Shown here one piece after another: positions 1 to 11,280 of a stretch of DNA of 64,000 nucleotides (positions within the stretch are counted from its first letter, which is position 1; every line of letters starts with the position of its first letter). The notes under the pieces were generated by a model, which saw nothing but the letters and a program-made list of their open reading frames with translations, did not search any database and had not been told where the DNA came from. The position numbers and the translations under genes are program-made. The stretch comes from Ailurus styani (lineage: Eukaryota; Chordata; Mammalia; Carnivora; Ailuridae). The stretch is taken from the NCBI GenBank assembly GCA_002007465.1, contig LNAC01000018.1, positions 6,095,936 to 6,159,935 of the forward strand, given 5' to 3'.

Positions 1-411
1 AGTGGGGCACTGAAGGGCGGTTGAAATTTGGATAGGCTGAGTAGGGAGGGTGGGCATTCCAGATATAGATAGATAAAGAGCCTCCCAAAGGGACAGGAAC
101 ATGCAGGGTATGTTTGCAGGGGGTGGGTCCCCTGAAAATGAGATGACCGGTTCTGGCCCGTGAGCCACAGGAAAGCCCAGGCTAGCAAACACAGGATGGA
201 CAAAAATCTAAGCTAGCTGATTTAATGGTATTGGTCACAGGGGTGGGCGGAGCAGGGAAGGAGGGGAAGGTAGGGCTGTGGATGATTCAACAGTTTTTTA
301 TTTATGCTTTTCTCTACGAAAAAACCATCTAATTTGCATTTCTTATGTTATAGAGAACATATTGCTTTTTAAGCATTTCATGCTCAGAGGTTTGGACTCT
401 TTGCTGGTTTT

Positions 412-611
412 CTTTCTTTTTTTTTTTAATTTTTATTTATTCGACAGAGAATGAGAGAGAACAAGTAGGCAGAGAGGCAGGCAGAGAGAGAGAGGAGGAA
501 GCAGGCTCCCTGCTGAGCAGAGAGCCCCATGCAGGGCTCGATCCAAGGACCCTGAGATCTTGACCTGAGCCGAAGGCAGAGGCTTTAACCCACCGAGCCA
601 CCCAGGTGACC
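412..611 (-). mobile_element. CAN-SINE (mustelid-like subtype)
   Basis: On the minus strand it runs from a tRNA-like head (gcctgggtggctc-type, at the right edge) to an A-rich tail (left edge). A perfect 15-bp TSD, ctctttgctggtttt, sits at 397-411 and 612-626. The internal aggcagagaggcaggcagag segment marks the subtype. Confidence 0.95.
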
Positions 612-1155
612 CTCTTTGCTGGTTTTAATCTGGAAGAAAATTTCATGGGACCTGATGGAGGAAGGGGTATGGGAGTCAGGCTAAGTTCAGTCTTTAGGGA
701 TCTTGTCTGTTAGGTGAAGTGACACATATTTGTAGGTATTCTAGCTCAAATCCTAATTCCAGCTAATGCTGGCTTTAGGGAGCTCTTCCTGAATAAGAAC
801 TTCCCAAAATAAGTCTGGAAAACCTTTGCCTAGGACTTTGAAGAACACAACCATTAGCTGAGAATAGAACTTAAACTGTTAATGGCAGCAGGTGCTCATT
901 TACTGATGACAGTGTTGGGCCTTTTCTTTTGTTGCCGTGAGATTGCCCGGTAGCCAGATATTCACGGGCACTTGGGTGGTTACTCTGTGCCCACAGGTAT
1001 ATGGCTCTGATTTATCTGCCTTACCTTTCCATTGCTCCTTTCATGTATTCTTTGTAGGGAAAGTGATTCAGGACTGTGTCAAAGCTGTGTCTTCCCTATA
1101 GTCTGTCAGACACAGAGTCAGGAATAAGTGGCTGGCTAATTAAACTGAAGGATGT

Positions 1156-1366
1156 AGGGCGCCTGGGTGGCTCAGTCGGTTAGGCATCTGTCTTCGGCTC
1201 AGGTCACAATCCCAGGGTCCTGGGATTGAGCCCTGTGTCGGGCTCCTGCTCAGTAGGAAGCCTGCTTCTCCCTCTGCCTCTACCCCTCCCCCACTCATGC
1301 TCTCTTTCTCTCTCATGCTCTCTCTCTCCCAAATAAATAAGTAAAATCTTTAAAACAAAACAAAAA
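1156..1366 (+). mobile_element. CAN-SINE
   Basis: Head gcgcctgggtggctcagtcg, CT-rich middle, and an aaataaataagtaaaatctt tail followed by A-rich sequence. A perfect 15-bp TSD, taaactgaaggatgt, sits at 1141-1155 and 1367-1381. Confidence 0.95.
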
Positions 1367-1695
1367 TAAACTGAAGGATGTGGCTGACTTAGTGCCATTG
1401 TTTTGGTTACTCTACTTGCCGAAACGTACCTCTCAATACTTCCCAAATTTTCTCAACTCTAGCTGCTATGCCCCCTGTCCAAGCCTTTTATTTTTACATT
1501 TTTTGAAAGTTTTAATTCCAATTAGTTAATATAGTGTGATATTAGTTTCAGGTGTACAATATAGTGATTCAGCAGTTCTATACATCACCCAGTGTTCCTC
1601 ACAGCAAGTGCCTCCTTAATCCCCATCCCCTATTTCACCCATCCCCCACCCCCTCCCCTCTGGTAACCATCAGTGTGTTCTCTATAACTGAGAGC

Positions 1696-1739
<44 letters not shown>

Positions 1740-1740
1740 T
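1696..1740. repeat. (TTTC)n microsatellite
   Basis: About ten tandem tttc units. They lie where the A-rich tail of the adjacent minus-strand SINE should be, so the microsatellite is probably a mutated SINE tail. Confidence 0.9.
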
Positions 1741-1848
1741 CAAGATATTTATTTATTTACTCGATAGAGAGAGAGTTAGAGAGGGAACACAAGCATGGAG
1801 TGACCTGAGCTGAAGGCAGTCGCTTAACAACTGAGCTACTCAGGCACC
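1741..1848 (-). mobile_element. CAN-SINE with internal deletion, inside L1
   Basis: A tail-side piece (atttatttatttactcgatag) is joined directly to a head-side piece (gacctgagctgaaggcagtc) and the middle is missing. Short TSD ctgagagc at 1688-1695 and 1849-1856. Confidence 0.85.
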
Positions 1849-2391
1849 CTGAGAGCCTGTTTCTTGATTTCTCTCCCTCTCTCTTTTTTCCCCTTTGCTC
1901 ATTTTTTTTCTTAAATTCTGTGTTTGAATGAAATCGTATGGTATTTGTCTCTCTCTGACTGACTTACTTCACTTAGCATTACACTCTCTAGCTCTGTCCA
2001 TGTCCTTGCAAATGGCAAGAGGTCATTGTTTTTCATGGCCAAATAATATTCCACTGTATATTGATACCACATCTATTTATTCATCTGTTGATGTACACTT
2101 GTGCTGCTTCTGTATGTTCGCTCTTGTCGATAATGCTGTTGTAAACATCAGGGTGCATGTTTCCCTTTGAATTGGTGTTTTTGTATTTTTTGGGGTAAAT
2201 ATCCAGTAGTGCAACTGCTGGATCTAGGGTAGCTCTATTTTTAACTTTTCAAGGAACCTCTATACTACTCTTAAGAATGATTGCCCTAGTTTGCATTCTT
2301 ACCAACAGTGCATGAATGTTCCTTTTTCTCTGTATCCTTGCCAACACTTGTTGTTTCTTGTGTCTAAGGCTTTTTTTTCCCAACTTTTAAA

Positions 2392-2582
2392 AAATTTTAA
2401 GATTTTTAAAATTTTATTTATTTTAGGGAGAGAGAGAACAGGGGGAGGGCACAGAGAGAATCTCAGGCAGACTCCCCACTGAGTGTGGATCCCTACTTGG
2501 GGCTCGATCCCGTGACCCTGAGATCACAACCTGAGCCAAAACCAAGAGTCAGACATTTAACCAACTGAGAAACCCAGGGGTC
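2392..2582 (-). mobile_element. CAN-SINE abutting the L1 5' end
   Basis: Body gattttatttatttt...gggagggcacagagagaatc...gacctgagccaaaaccaag type on the minus strand. Its head ends directly against tgtccaagcct at 2587-2597. A diverged copy of that 11-mer precedes its tail at 2361-2371 and a third lies left of the L1 at 1476-1486. Confidence 0.9.
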
Positions 2583-2847
2583 CCCTTGTCCAAGCCTCTA
2601 AATGAGATGTTCTTTTTTTCTTTTGGAGCACCTTCTCTCTCATCTCCCTTCGTCTTTTCCCCTCATTCTCCTCAGTCCTCAAGTCCAGTGAAAATGTCTC
2701 CTATTCCTCTGCAGCCTTCCACGGTACTTCCCCTAGCCTTGTCCATCCCTCCAGCTTTGAGAAACCATAGCCCTTAGAGTCTGTGCCTCACATATAATTG
2801 CTCTGAAGCAGAAGGCTTTCTGGAGATTCATTCTGTATCCCAAGTCA

Positions 2848-2950
2848 GACTGCGAACCCCTTGAGGACAGGGGCCAAGTTGTATCTTTCTTAGTGTTCCC
2901 AGCACCTCTAGCATGGGGCGGGTCCAAAGGAGACAGTCAACAAACACAGG
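2848..2950 (+). mobile_element. L2 3' end fragment
   Basis: Carries the typical L2 3' signature: 'ccccttgaggacaggggcc', then a 'gtatctttcttagtgttccc'-like segment, then 'agcacctctagcatggggcg'. Confidence 0.7.
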
Positions 2951-3456
2951 AGCTGGGCCAACCATAACCCACGCTGAGCCCCAAGGGCTTGAGTTTGTGT
3001 CTACAAGCCCAAGAGAAGGTAGAAATGCAGCATCATTTTCCCCACAGCCCTGCTCATACGACCTTCTTTGTTTTCTTGCCCGGAGGGGGCGGAGCAGGGG
3101 AGCAGGCCAAGTGTGCAGAGCTGTTTGACATCCCAGCAGCTGTAGAGAATTCTCACTTGTTCTCCCTCTCATGGGCCAGAATGGCCCCACAGCACAGCTG
3201 CTTCCTGCATTGGGCTTAGCCTGGTGGCCTCTGTCCTGCTCCTGCTTCTCTGCGAAGTGGCGCAGCCTGCTTCTGTAAAGCCAAGAGGGGTATCTAATTC
3301 CAGGGAGAGAAGGTGTGGGCGCTTCCCCTCGTGCAGGTACCAATCTCAGGGAGGAGATGAGGAGGAGTCCTATCACCATGCAAGTCCCAGATCGGGGTTG
3401 GGGCATTCTTGGGGCTGAGGGTAAGAGACACAGAAAGCCTCATTTGTGGCATCCGA

Positions 3457-3560
3457 GCCAAAAACCCTGGACTTAGAGTAGAGAACTCGATTCAAGTCCC
3501 ACTTGGGCCACTAAGATGTTATGCCTTGGGCAAGACAGTTTTCCTGTCTGGGCCATGGAG
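3457..3560 (+). mobile_element. MIR fragment
   Basis: Shows the MIR order 'cctggacttagag...ttcaagtccca...ccttgggcaagacagtt' at typical old divergence. Confidence 0.6.
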
Positions 3561-4255
3561 CGTGTTGGTGGTGTGATAGGAACCTGAATGCAGGTCTCTT
3601 CGCTCCAGGTCCTTTGCTCTCTCTACTACTACACAGAAACACTTAACTCCTTTCAGTACCCGAGACACTGTCAAAAATAGGGGCTTTCTTCCAGAGAAGG
3701 GCTGACAGGGTTCTACCCTCACTCCATAATTCTCCCACATTTCCATCTTTTAGGTATTTCCCTTTAAGTCTCGGCCTCCCGTGAGACTACCTTTGAAAGC
3801 TGCAGGGAGCTCCTTCCCAGAGGAGGCAGGGACAGGGGAATGGCTTGGGTTAAGCAAGCAATGCCTTCCCACAGCTGGGCTCAGTAACGGTTTGTCATAC
3901 GAATGGATGAATGAATGAATGCAAGAATGAGTGAATCCCATCGGGAGACTGGAGAATTGATGATGCCATGATGTTACCGTAATCATCACTGTAAGAGAAC
4001 AGGCCACTCTAGGGAAGACCCCTCGCCCTGTGAAACAGACCATCTCAGAGCAGCACCTGCCTACCTGGCAACGAGAGGCCTGGCAAAACCGGGTCTGTGC
4101 CCACCTGCTGTGTCTGTCTCTGCTGTTTCTCCGTGTCGAGGCAGTTGACGGTAGTTCAGCAAGAGAGAGTGCTGGTATGGAGCATAGGGGTCCAGGCTGT
4201 ATGCGTTTAGGCAAGTCCTTTCCCGCGCATGGCCTCAGTTTCCCCATCTCTAATA

Positions 4256-4479
4256 TATTTTTTAAGACTTATTGATTGATTCAAGAGAGAGAGAGGGAGA
4301 GCAAGAAAGTGTGCATGCACAAGAGGAGGGGCAGAGGGAGAGGGAGAGAGAATCCCAAGCAGACTCCATGCTGAGCATGGAGCCCAACGTGGGGCTTGAT
4401 CCCAGGACCCTGAGATCACGACCTGAGCCAAAACCAAGAGTTGGATGCTCAGCCCACTATGCCACCCAGGCACCCCTCC
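4256..4479 (-). mobile_element. CAN-SINE
   Basis: Minus-strand copy of the older 'gccaaaaccaagagttggatg' subtype. Imperfect TSD ccccatctctaat (4242-4254) and ccccacctctaac (4480-4492) suggests an older insertion. Confidence 0.9.
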
Positions 4480-5573
4480 CCCCACCTCTAACATCCATGC
4501 ATCTCGTGGCTCTAGCTCCTGGACTATGATTACGTGAGGCATCCTTGCCAGGCTGGAGGCCACGTGCTTAGTCGGGGCAGGAGTCACTGACCTGGCACTA
4601 GGGCCCGTGGCACGGGAAGGCATCTGGTGCCACTGGGGCTGCTGCTGCTCAGATTAGATGGAGACGTTTGGCACCGAGGCCATGCCCAGGGCCTGTTTTA
4701 GCAACATGACTAGTAAATATTGACCCTATGACATGAAAATGGAAAGCAGAGATGACTACCTCAGAGGGTCAGAGTTCACCAAGTTCTGATAAGATGAGAT
4801 GTAGTTTTGCAATGTGGAGGTGTGTCACTAACAAATAAGCTGTTTAGAGGTAGGGAGAAGGGAAAACAGGACAAGGAAGACTTTATGGACAGTCTACTGC
4901 TACTTTCCTGGGGCCACTGGCTGGCCTGCATATTCATCTGTTCACTTTTAAATAAATGGATACTTACATACTTGAGGCCTGTAGAGAAGAGAATGCAAAG
5001 AAATCCACCAAAACATCTCCCATGACATTCTACAGAGATGGCTAAATTGTCCCTCATTTGGATTTTTCATATACTTTTCCTTTTTTCCACAGTGTCTGCA
5101 ATGATCCCATATTGCTTTTATAATTACAAAAGGGCAAAATGTTAGAAATAAACTATTTTTCTGTGATAAGTCTGAAGGAAATTTCTGAATCTCCCAAGGA
5201 CCTCAGACCTTTGTGTTTTGCCTGCTGAACATTGTGTAGGAACATGGTCATCAAGAGAAAAGTCCATAAAGGAGAAGCTACTCTTCTGAATAAAGTTTTC
5301 AGCTTGTTTCCTTATTGATTTGTGCCCATGAAAGCAGAATGTGGTGGGAAAAATTCCAGTCATTTGAGATTCAGGGTTTTTTTTCTAAGTAAACAAACAC
5401 TTAGTTGCTCTGAGTGCTTTCTGTTTGCCAGCCATGTGTGCCATAGTGGTGAAGCCTGGCTGGGCCCAGAACTGGCAGGTCTGAGCACAGGACACTCCGC
5501 TAAATGGTCACGTGGCAGCTGAAAGTGGCAGGAGCCAGGTCTGGAGGAACCAGGCCTTAAGAGTTTGGAGCAT

Positions 5574-5620
5574 GGGGCGGGGGTGGGGGTGGTGGTGGTG
5601 GTGGTGGCGGTGGTGGCAGT
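5574..5620. repeat. (GGT)n-rich low-complexity, G-quadruplex-prone
   Basis: Runs of gggg, ggggg and ggggg are followed by ggt repeats, interrupted once by ggc. The G runs could fold as a quadruplex on the plus strand. Confidence 0.85.
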
Positions 5621-5621
5621 G

Positions 5622-5850
5622 CCATTATTATAATAACTACTGCTAATTCAGCACCCATCATATACCAAGAGCCTCCCATGTCTGAGCACGAATCCTTACA
5701 AAACTGTGTGATAAGCTTTAGCTAGCTACCCTTTAGGGATGAGGAAACCAGGCCCAGGACAGTCACTTTTCCAAAGCTCCAGAGACAGTCATTGGCAGGC
5801 CTGGATTCAAACCCACGTCTGCCTGACTGCCTCACATGTGCTCTTCCCAC
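5622..5850 (-). mobile_element. MIR
   Basis: Near full-length order on the minus strand: attattataataactactgc, then cagcacccatcatatacc, gatgaggaaaccaggccc, and 'ggcctggattcaaacccacg'. Confidence 0.75.
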
Positions 5851-6894
5851 CATGCGTCTTCACGCGATTTAGGGTTTTGTACTAGAGGACAGAAACTTCC
5901 ACAGGGAACATGAGCTAACAAACAAGGTGCATGCAGCCTTCACCCAGGACTGAGGGTCTTGAGAGGAAGAGTGTAAACATGGGCGGGTAGCTACAGGGAG
6001 GATCCTGGTGAGTCAGCCCTGATCCGAGGACTGGGTGTGTCTGCCCTCCTCCGCCCTGGGGTGACCCAAGGGGGCTGGTAGGACCATGAGAACAAAGGGA
6101 TAGGTAGGCCTCCTTTGAGATTACTCCTGGCCAGTCCAGAGGGCCTTTTGTCTGTGGACTGCTTGTGAGGTGGGGGTGGGGGGGAATGTTGAGGAGAAAG
6201 GAGTTAGAGCTTGAGGTTGTGGCATCAAGGCCTGTGGGTGAGGGGAAATTGGTCTCTGGGTCTTCTTTAGACCTGGTGAATGAAAATAACCACTATAGGC
6301 ATCTTATGGTTGTTTAGCTCTTTTGCTGGGTTAGTAGAGCTAATTTCTGAGTCTGAGGCAGTGATTGCCTCTTTTGGCTCATAGACCCAGTCCCCACAGC
6401 CCTAGGGACTGGCCAGGAACCCCACTTCCTCACCCATTTCCCCTGGAAATCTCTGCCTACAAACTGTAACTGGAGAATGCTCTGTCTAACCCCCCTCACC
6501 CAGGAAGGCCTGCCTTCCGAGAATGAATGTCTTGGAGTTGGACTTCATCAGTTAAAGTTGGTTTCCACTTATTTTATTTTCTTAGGAGAAAAGATGTGTG
6601 TTTTGCGGGGAGAGGCTGAATTGTGGTATGTGGTGTTTAAAAAAAACAAAACAAAACTTTTCTTTTTTTTGGTCCCAAGAAGCCAAGTTGTTTGAAGCCC
6701 AGCAGCACCAATTATAGAAATGGCTTATTTTGTGGTTCTCCACAAAATTGTGGCTAGAATATTTTTGGTTTCCTGGCAAAGCCATATAGAACCTTGAAAT
6801 CCAATGGAGATGGTTTCAAAGTTGCTTTTCTCCCTGTGGCCCAGGAGTCTGCATTCCTCTGAGTCTCACACCAATGTGTAGTGCCTGCTTTTGA

Positions 6895-7115
6895 CATGAT
6901 AATGATAATCATGATAATCACCTATGTTTGTATAGAGCCTTAGGGTTTACAAAGCACGTTCACATACATGATCGCATTTGGTCCTTGTGGCTCCATTTCT
7001 AGATTGGCAGGGGCAATGAACCCTCTTTTATAGAAAACTGAGTCTCGGAGAGGTTTAAGTGACCTGGTCATTCAGCTAGGAAGAGGCAGGGTCAGAAGTG
7101 GAGTCAAGGTTTTCT
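6895..7115 (-). mobile_element. MIR
   Basis: Minus-strand MIR pattern: 'tttacaaagcacgttcacat', 'agaaaactgagtctcggaga', then 'ttttctgactccagacc'. Confidence 0.7.
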
Positions 7116-7325
7116 GACTCCAGACCAGAAAAATGTGGGGAGGTTTGCACCCAGTTTAAGATTTGGACCTACCATTGTCCTGAAATGCAGGTTCGCTGTG
7201 ATGTTCGAAAGCCCAGCAGAGCCAACCTCCATAGGCTTTGAGGCACAGTTGGGGCTTTGCCTCTATGGCCTTCTATGGCTCCTGTCTCTATTTGGTCTTT
7301 ACATTTGCCCGATGAAGCGGCAGAG

Positions 7326-7400
7326 TAGATAGATCCTATTAGCCCCAATTTACAGATGAGAAAAAAGACGTTTTAAGAGGTTGGGTGACTCTCTCAATGT
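7326..7400 (-). mobile_element. MIR fragment
   Basis: Only the central MIR core is visible: 'ccccaatttacagatgagaa' followed by 'ttttaagaggttgggtgact'. Confidence 0.55.
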
Positions 7401-7863
7401 CATTTTTTTTGGTTATTCACAAAACAAGTATGTGTTGGGTGCCTCTTGGAGGTGCATAGGGTACTGGGTCACAGCCGGTGCCTGAGGAAGGAGGGACTGA
7501 GAAGAGGGAGCACAGTAGGTGCTCACCAACTCTCTGCTGACTGAGAGCCCTTGAAGAGAGCCCCCCAGGTTGTGGCTTTCTTTGTATTCACCACAGCAAT
7601 GAGAACAAGGTGGGCTCAGGCCAGTGTTCCAGAAAAACTTCATTATTCATGTAAATACTGACAATAATTGTTACCATTTATGTGCTCCTGTTATCTAGCA
7701 GACCGTAGGCTGGGCATTATACATGTGCTATTTCTAATTGTCATAGTAGCCCTGTGAGGTAGTGAGTACTTACCCCAGTTTACAGATGAGAAAACTGAGG
7801 CTCAGAGAGGTCAGTCACTTATATCCCAAGTCACCCTGGGATTAAAATCCAGTTCTGTCTGGA

Positions 7864-7996
7864 GCACCTGGCTGGCCACTCAGAACAGCATGCAACTCTC
7901 GATCTTGGGGTTGTGAGTTCGAGCCTCGGGTTGGGTGTAAAGATTACAGAATAATAATAATGCTAATAATAATAATAATAATAAGCTTTAAAAAAA

Positions 7997-7997
<1 letters not shown>
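7864..7997 (+). mobile_element. CAN-SINE (short form), inside MIR
   Basis: Head gcacctggctggccactcag, B-box-like gtgagttcgagcc, then gttgggtgtaaagattac. The short form ends in AAT-rich sequence. Related flanks (ccagttctgtctgg before, ccaggtctgtttga after) look like a decayed TSD. Confidence 0.85.

Positions 7998-8071
<74 letters not shown>
7942..8071. repeat. (AAT)n then (CA)n microsatellites in a SINE tail
   Basis: About 40 bases of AAT-type repeats are followed, after aaaaaaacc, by roughly 37 CA units (7998-8071) at the tail of the SINE. Confidence 0.95.
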
Positions 8072-8072
<1 letters not shown>

Positions 8073-8462
8073 AGGTCTGTTTGACTCCAAAGCCAGAACA
8101 CTTTCCACTTAACTACACTGCCTATGATAATGGACTCTGAGAAACTCATTGGACAAAGATGGTGCCAGTTACTTTTGGGGGGGGCTCATGGATAAAGAGG
8201 ATCTGGTGTGGAAACCCCGGGCTGGATGGACAGGACCACAGCTCTGGACAAAACCCAAGAGGCAGTGAGCCCTGCTGAGGTAGCCATGCCTGATGGGAAA
8301 GCCAGGCAGACTCCTGTTCATGGCCCCTGTATCCAGCTGGCCTGAAGTCCTCAGGAGCCAGAGGCTGCCTTGTCTTGTGACCGCTATAACACAAACACAA
8401 GTGACATCATCTCGTGGAACTCCTGAGACTCCCTAGCCTGCTTCTCCACCCCTTGCCCTGCG

Positions 8463-8948
8463 GTATTAGTTTTCTGGGGCTGCCATAACGAATCACCACA
8501 AACTAGGTGGTTCAAAACGGATGTTTATTCTCTCACAGTTGTAGAAACCAGAAGTCCAAAATCAAGGTGCTGGCAAGGTTGGTTCCTTCTGGAGGCTCTG
8601 AGGGAGAATGGCTTCTATGCCTCTCACCTAGCTTCTGCTGGCTGTCGGTAACACTTAGCATTCCTTGGCTTGCAGCCACGTTACTCTGCCTCTGTCTTCA
8701 CCTGGCCTTCCCTCCTGGGTGTCTCCATGTGTCCTCCTCTTCTGTCTGGTCTCCCTCTGCCACATTCTTATCAGGACTACCTGTCACTGGATTTATGGCC
8801 TACCCTGGTAATCCAGGGTGATCTCATCTCAAGATCCTTCAATTGGTTACATCTTCAAAGATCTTTTTTTTCCAAATAAGGTCACGTTCATATGTTTTGG
8901 AGGTTAGGACCTGGACTATCTTTTTAGGGACTACTATTAAGCCTACCA
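8463..8948 (-). mobile_element. MLT1-type LTR (ERVL-MaLR), solo, minus strand
   Basis: Reverse complement of an MLT1 LTR. It starts attagttttctggggctgcc, with caccacaaactaggtggttc, tggttccttctggaggctct, and ends near 'ttggaggttaggacctggac'. There is no internal gag or pol sequence beside it, so this is a solo, noncoding ancient LTR. Confidence 0.85.
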
Positions 8949-10129
8949 TGGCTGCCACCCCTTTTTCCTCTTGGAGTTGTCTGAGACCTTTGGGGTCAGT
9001 GCTCTCACTGCAGACTGGGCCTTGTGCCCATGCACCTGCCTTTCCTCCCCAGGAAGCCCCTTGGGCTTTATGGTCTAGTGGGTCTTGGCCCCCCATAGAC
9101 TGGCAATGGGGGGGTTGTATAAAATGCCTAGAGCCCTGGTGTTAGGTGCTTTTGATCTTCAGAGCAGTAATTCCCACCTGGAACATGCTGTCCTTATGGC
9201 ATACGGTGTAGGCAGGAGAGGGGGTATCTTTGGCACGGCAGGGTCCCTGGGGGTAGCCAGGCTGCTTGTTTCCTGCCCAATGGCTGCTGGCAAGGCCCTT
9301 GACCATGCAGTACCCTCTTGTGCCTCCTCACCCCGACTCAGCACCCTGCAAACGTCTGCTCTCCTCCTCTGTCCAGATCTCCTTATACTTTCTGGCTGCC
9401 TTTTAGGATTCTTCCTTACTCCATGCCTCTTATTTGTCTGGTCATTCTCTCTCCTCCCTCCATGGTGGCAAGTCTTGTCTTTATTTAATGGCATTAACTT
9501 TCCAGAGGGATCAGGTCTATACTTCAAGTAGAGGTGAGCCCCCCCGTGGTACTTTTCATGTGGTCTTTGATTATTACCTATTGGTGGCCCACTGGCTGCT
9601 CACCTGGCATAGAAAGGTGTGGGTTCTGGGTTTCTTCTAGTACTTGAGGTTTCTCTCCTTCAGAGACCTGAGGGCTGTAGAGAGAAATGAAAGCCCAGGA
9701 AGTGGGTGACTTGTTCCTAAATTATCAGGTGGCTGTGAGCAACTCATTCACTTCTTTGGTCCTCCCTTTGTCCTCTGGAAAACCAGAGTGTTGGGCTGTT
9801 AACGACTCTGGAAGGTTCCTTACAGGTTGAACATTGTGTGATGTCCCAACAGCCCCCAGGTCTCTGAAGGATCATGTCTGATAATAGCAGGGTCTGAATC
9901 AATGGGAAAGTTCTCCCTGTGCCTTAGGTCGGTCAGAGACACGCATTCCTCCACCTCCACCCCCAGCACGCTGCCTCCTGAGGTAGTACCCCTGAAAACC
10001 CAAACTCCAGGAGGGACCGTGCATGGTTTTCTCTGTAAGAAGTCTTTGAGAACCCTACTTCCCTAGGATCCGGTTCTCTGGGACCAGGGAAGACTATTCT
10101 AGAGCCCAGTTAGAGGAAAATGAAGTGCC

Positions 10130-10480
10130 TAAACACGTGATTTATGTCACTGCAATGTCACGAGGACTCTGAGCCCAGCCCAGAATCTTACCTGGAAGGT
10201 GTTTCTTTCTGGGGAAGCTGCCAGCCACACCCAAAGGAGGTTGGGATTTATTTCATGAAATGACTAATTAGTCCTAAAGCAGGAGATATCTATCTGCTCA
10301 CGATGGCATCATGATTTATTCATGTGAGCCTGGAACACTCGTGGGGGGACTGGGCCCTTGTTTCCTGTGGCTTCTGTGTGATGTGCAGCCAACTGTATTT
10401 TTCCAGAAGGGATAATTTCTCAAATCTAGCCTGCTTTCCCAGTCACTGCCAGAAAGCTTGCAATTGGGTCACTTAATAGC
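10130..10480. other. Repeat-poor, AT-rich candidate conserved noncoding element
   Basis: No repeat recognised. It contains clustered motifs such as ttatttcatgaaatg, a homeobox-like actaattag and gatttattcatgtgagcc. The conserved-element call is inference from composition only; no alignment was possible. Confidence 0.25.
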
Positions 10481-11233
10481 ACCCTCTTTCCTGGGTCTGC
10501 AGTCATTGTAGAAGGAATGCATTTTTCTCTAGGCCTCCGTTCCTTCTCTGGCAATGTAGGGCTGGGCTAGATAGTATCTCGGGGCCTTCCACCCCTTAGG
10601 TTCCTTACTTTTAAGTTCTTGCCCCTTCCTGAAGCAAACCCTTCTGTTTTCCTAAGGTATTTGCTTCCATAGGGCTGCTGAAGGTAATCAGAGACATCCC
10701 AGCTGCTTGGAAGCCTCAAGCCTGTCTTGATTTTCCTGCCGATTACTAACTGCCCAAGTCACCTAGTGTAGTTTAAGCTGCTAGTTTCTGGCTTTTTAAG
10801 ATTGCACAGATTCACTTAGGGTCTTCCAACTTGCAGCTTCTAGCCTAAAATCTCAGTAACGAAGAACAAAGTCTCAGCCCACAGGGAGTGTTCAATCAAG
10901 CTTTGCTCCACCTCCGTATTCTGTTGGAGTAAGGGCACTGGACCTTCTCACTTTGCAGGACATTTGCGATTTTACTGTGACTGCCTTCTGAGCTCTGGCC
11001 GTGGAAGGAGAGGCTCCTTAATGATTTGGTTGCTGCCTTTTGGATCAGGTGGGGGTGGGAATGGCAGGGGCCTCGGGCCTTCAAGGACTAGACTGGTAGG
11101 GGCTGTGTGGTGGTTTTGCTTCTGTCTATTGTTCTTTTTTGTCTATTTGACGTTAGGATCACACAAAGATACAATTTATATCCTATTTTCCCCAATGACA
11201 TTATGGTGTAATCAATTTTTTCTGTCACTCCCT

Positions 11234-11235
<2 letters not shown>

Positions 11236-11278
<43 letters not shown>
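11236..11278. repeat. (TG)n microsatellite
   Basis: About 21 uninterrupted tg units. Apparent open frames here are translations of this tract. Confidence 0.95.

Positions 11279-11280
<2 letters not shown>

Larger units (their letters stand above)
1487..2360 (-). mobile_element. L1 3' part, minus strand, interrupted by a SINE
   Basis: Reverse complement of the C-terminal ORF2 region and 3' UTR of a carnivore L1: acatttttgaaag-type 3' end on the left, ttccactgtatattgatacc and accaacagtgcatgaatg further right. A SINE and (TTTC)n interrupt it between 1696 and 1848. It is 5' truncated near 2360 and flanked by cctgtccaagcct-type repeats. Confidence 0.88.
7657..8125 (-). mobile_element. MIR, split by a SINE and (CA)n
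   Basis: Left part 7657-7862 carries 'ttaccatttatgtgctcct' and 'tacagatgagaaaactgagg'. The right part from about 8072 resumes with tgactccaaagccagaacac and 'ttaactacactgcc'. The SINE and its expanded tail sit between them. Confidence 0.75.

Noticed and set aside
2828..3406. 192-codon minus-strand open frame with a hydrophobic N-terminus
   Set aside because: No family recognised, overlaps an L2 fragment at its right-hand coordinates, with competing frames on both strands. Most likely chance in GC-richer sequence.
7998..8071. CRISPR-like tandem repeats
   Set aside because: This is a dinucleotide microsatellite; no spacer-repeat architecture exists anywhere in the window.
8463..8948. Endogenous retrovirus with coding potential
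   Set aside because: Only a solo MLT1-type LTR is present; no viral gene sequence lies beside it.
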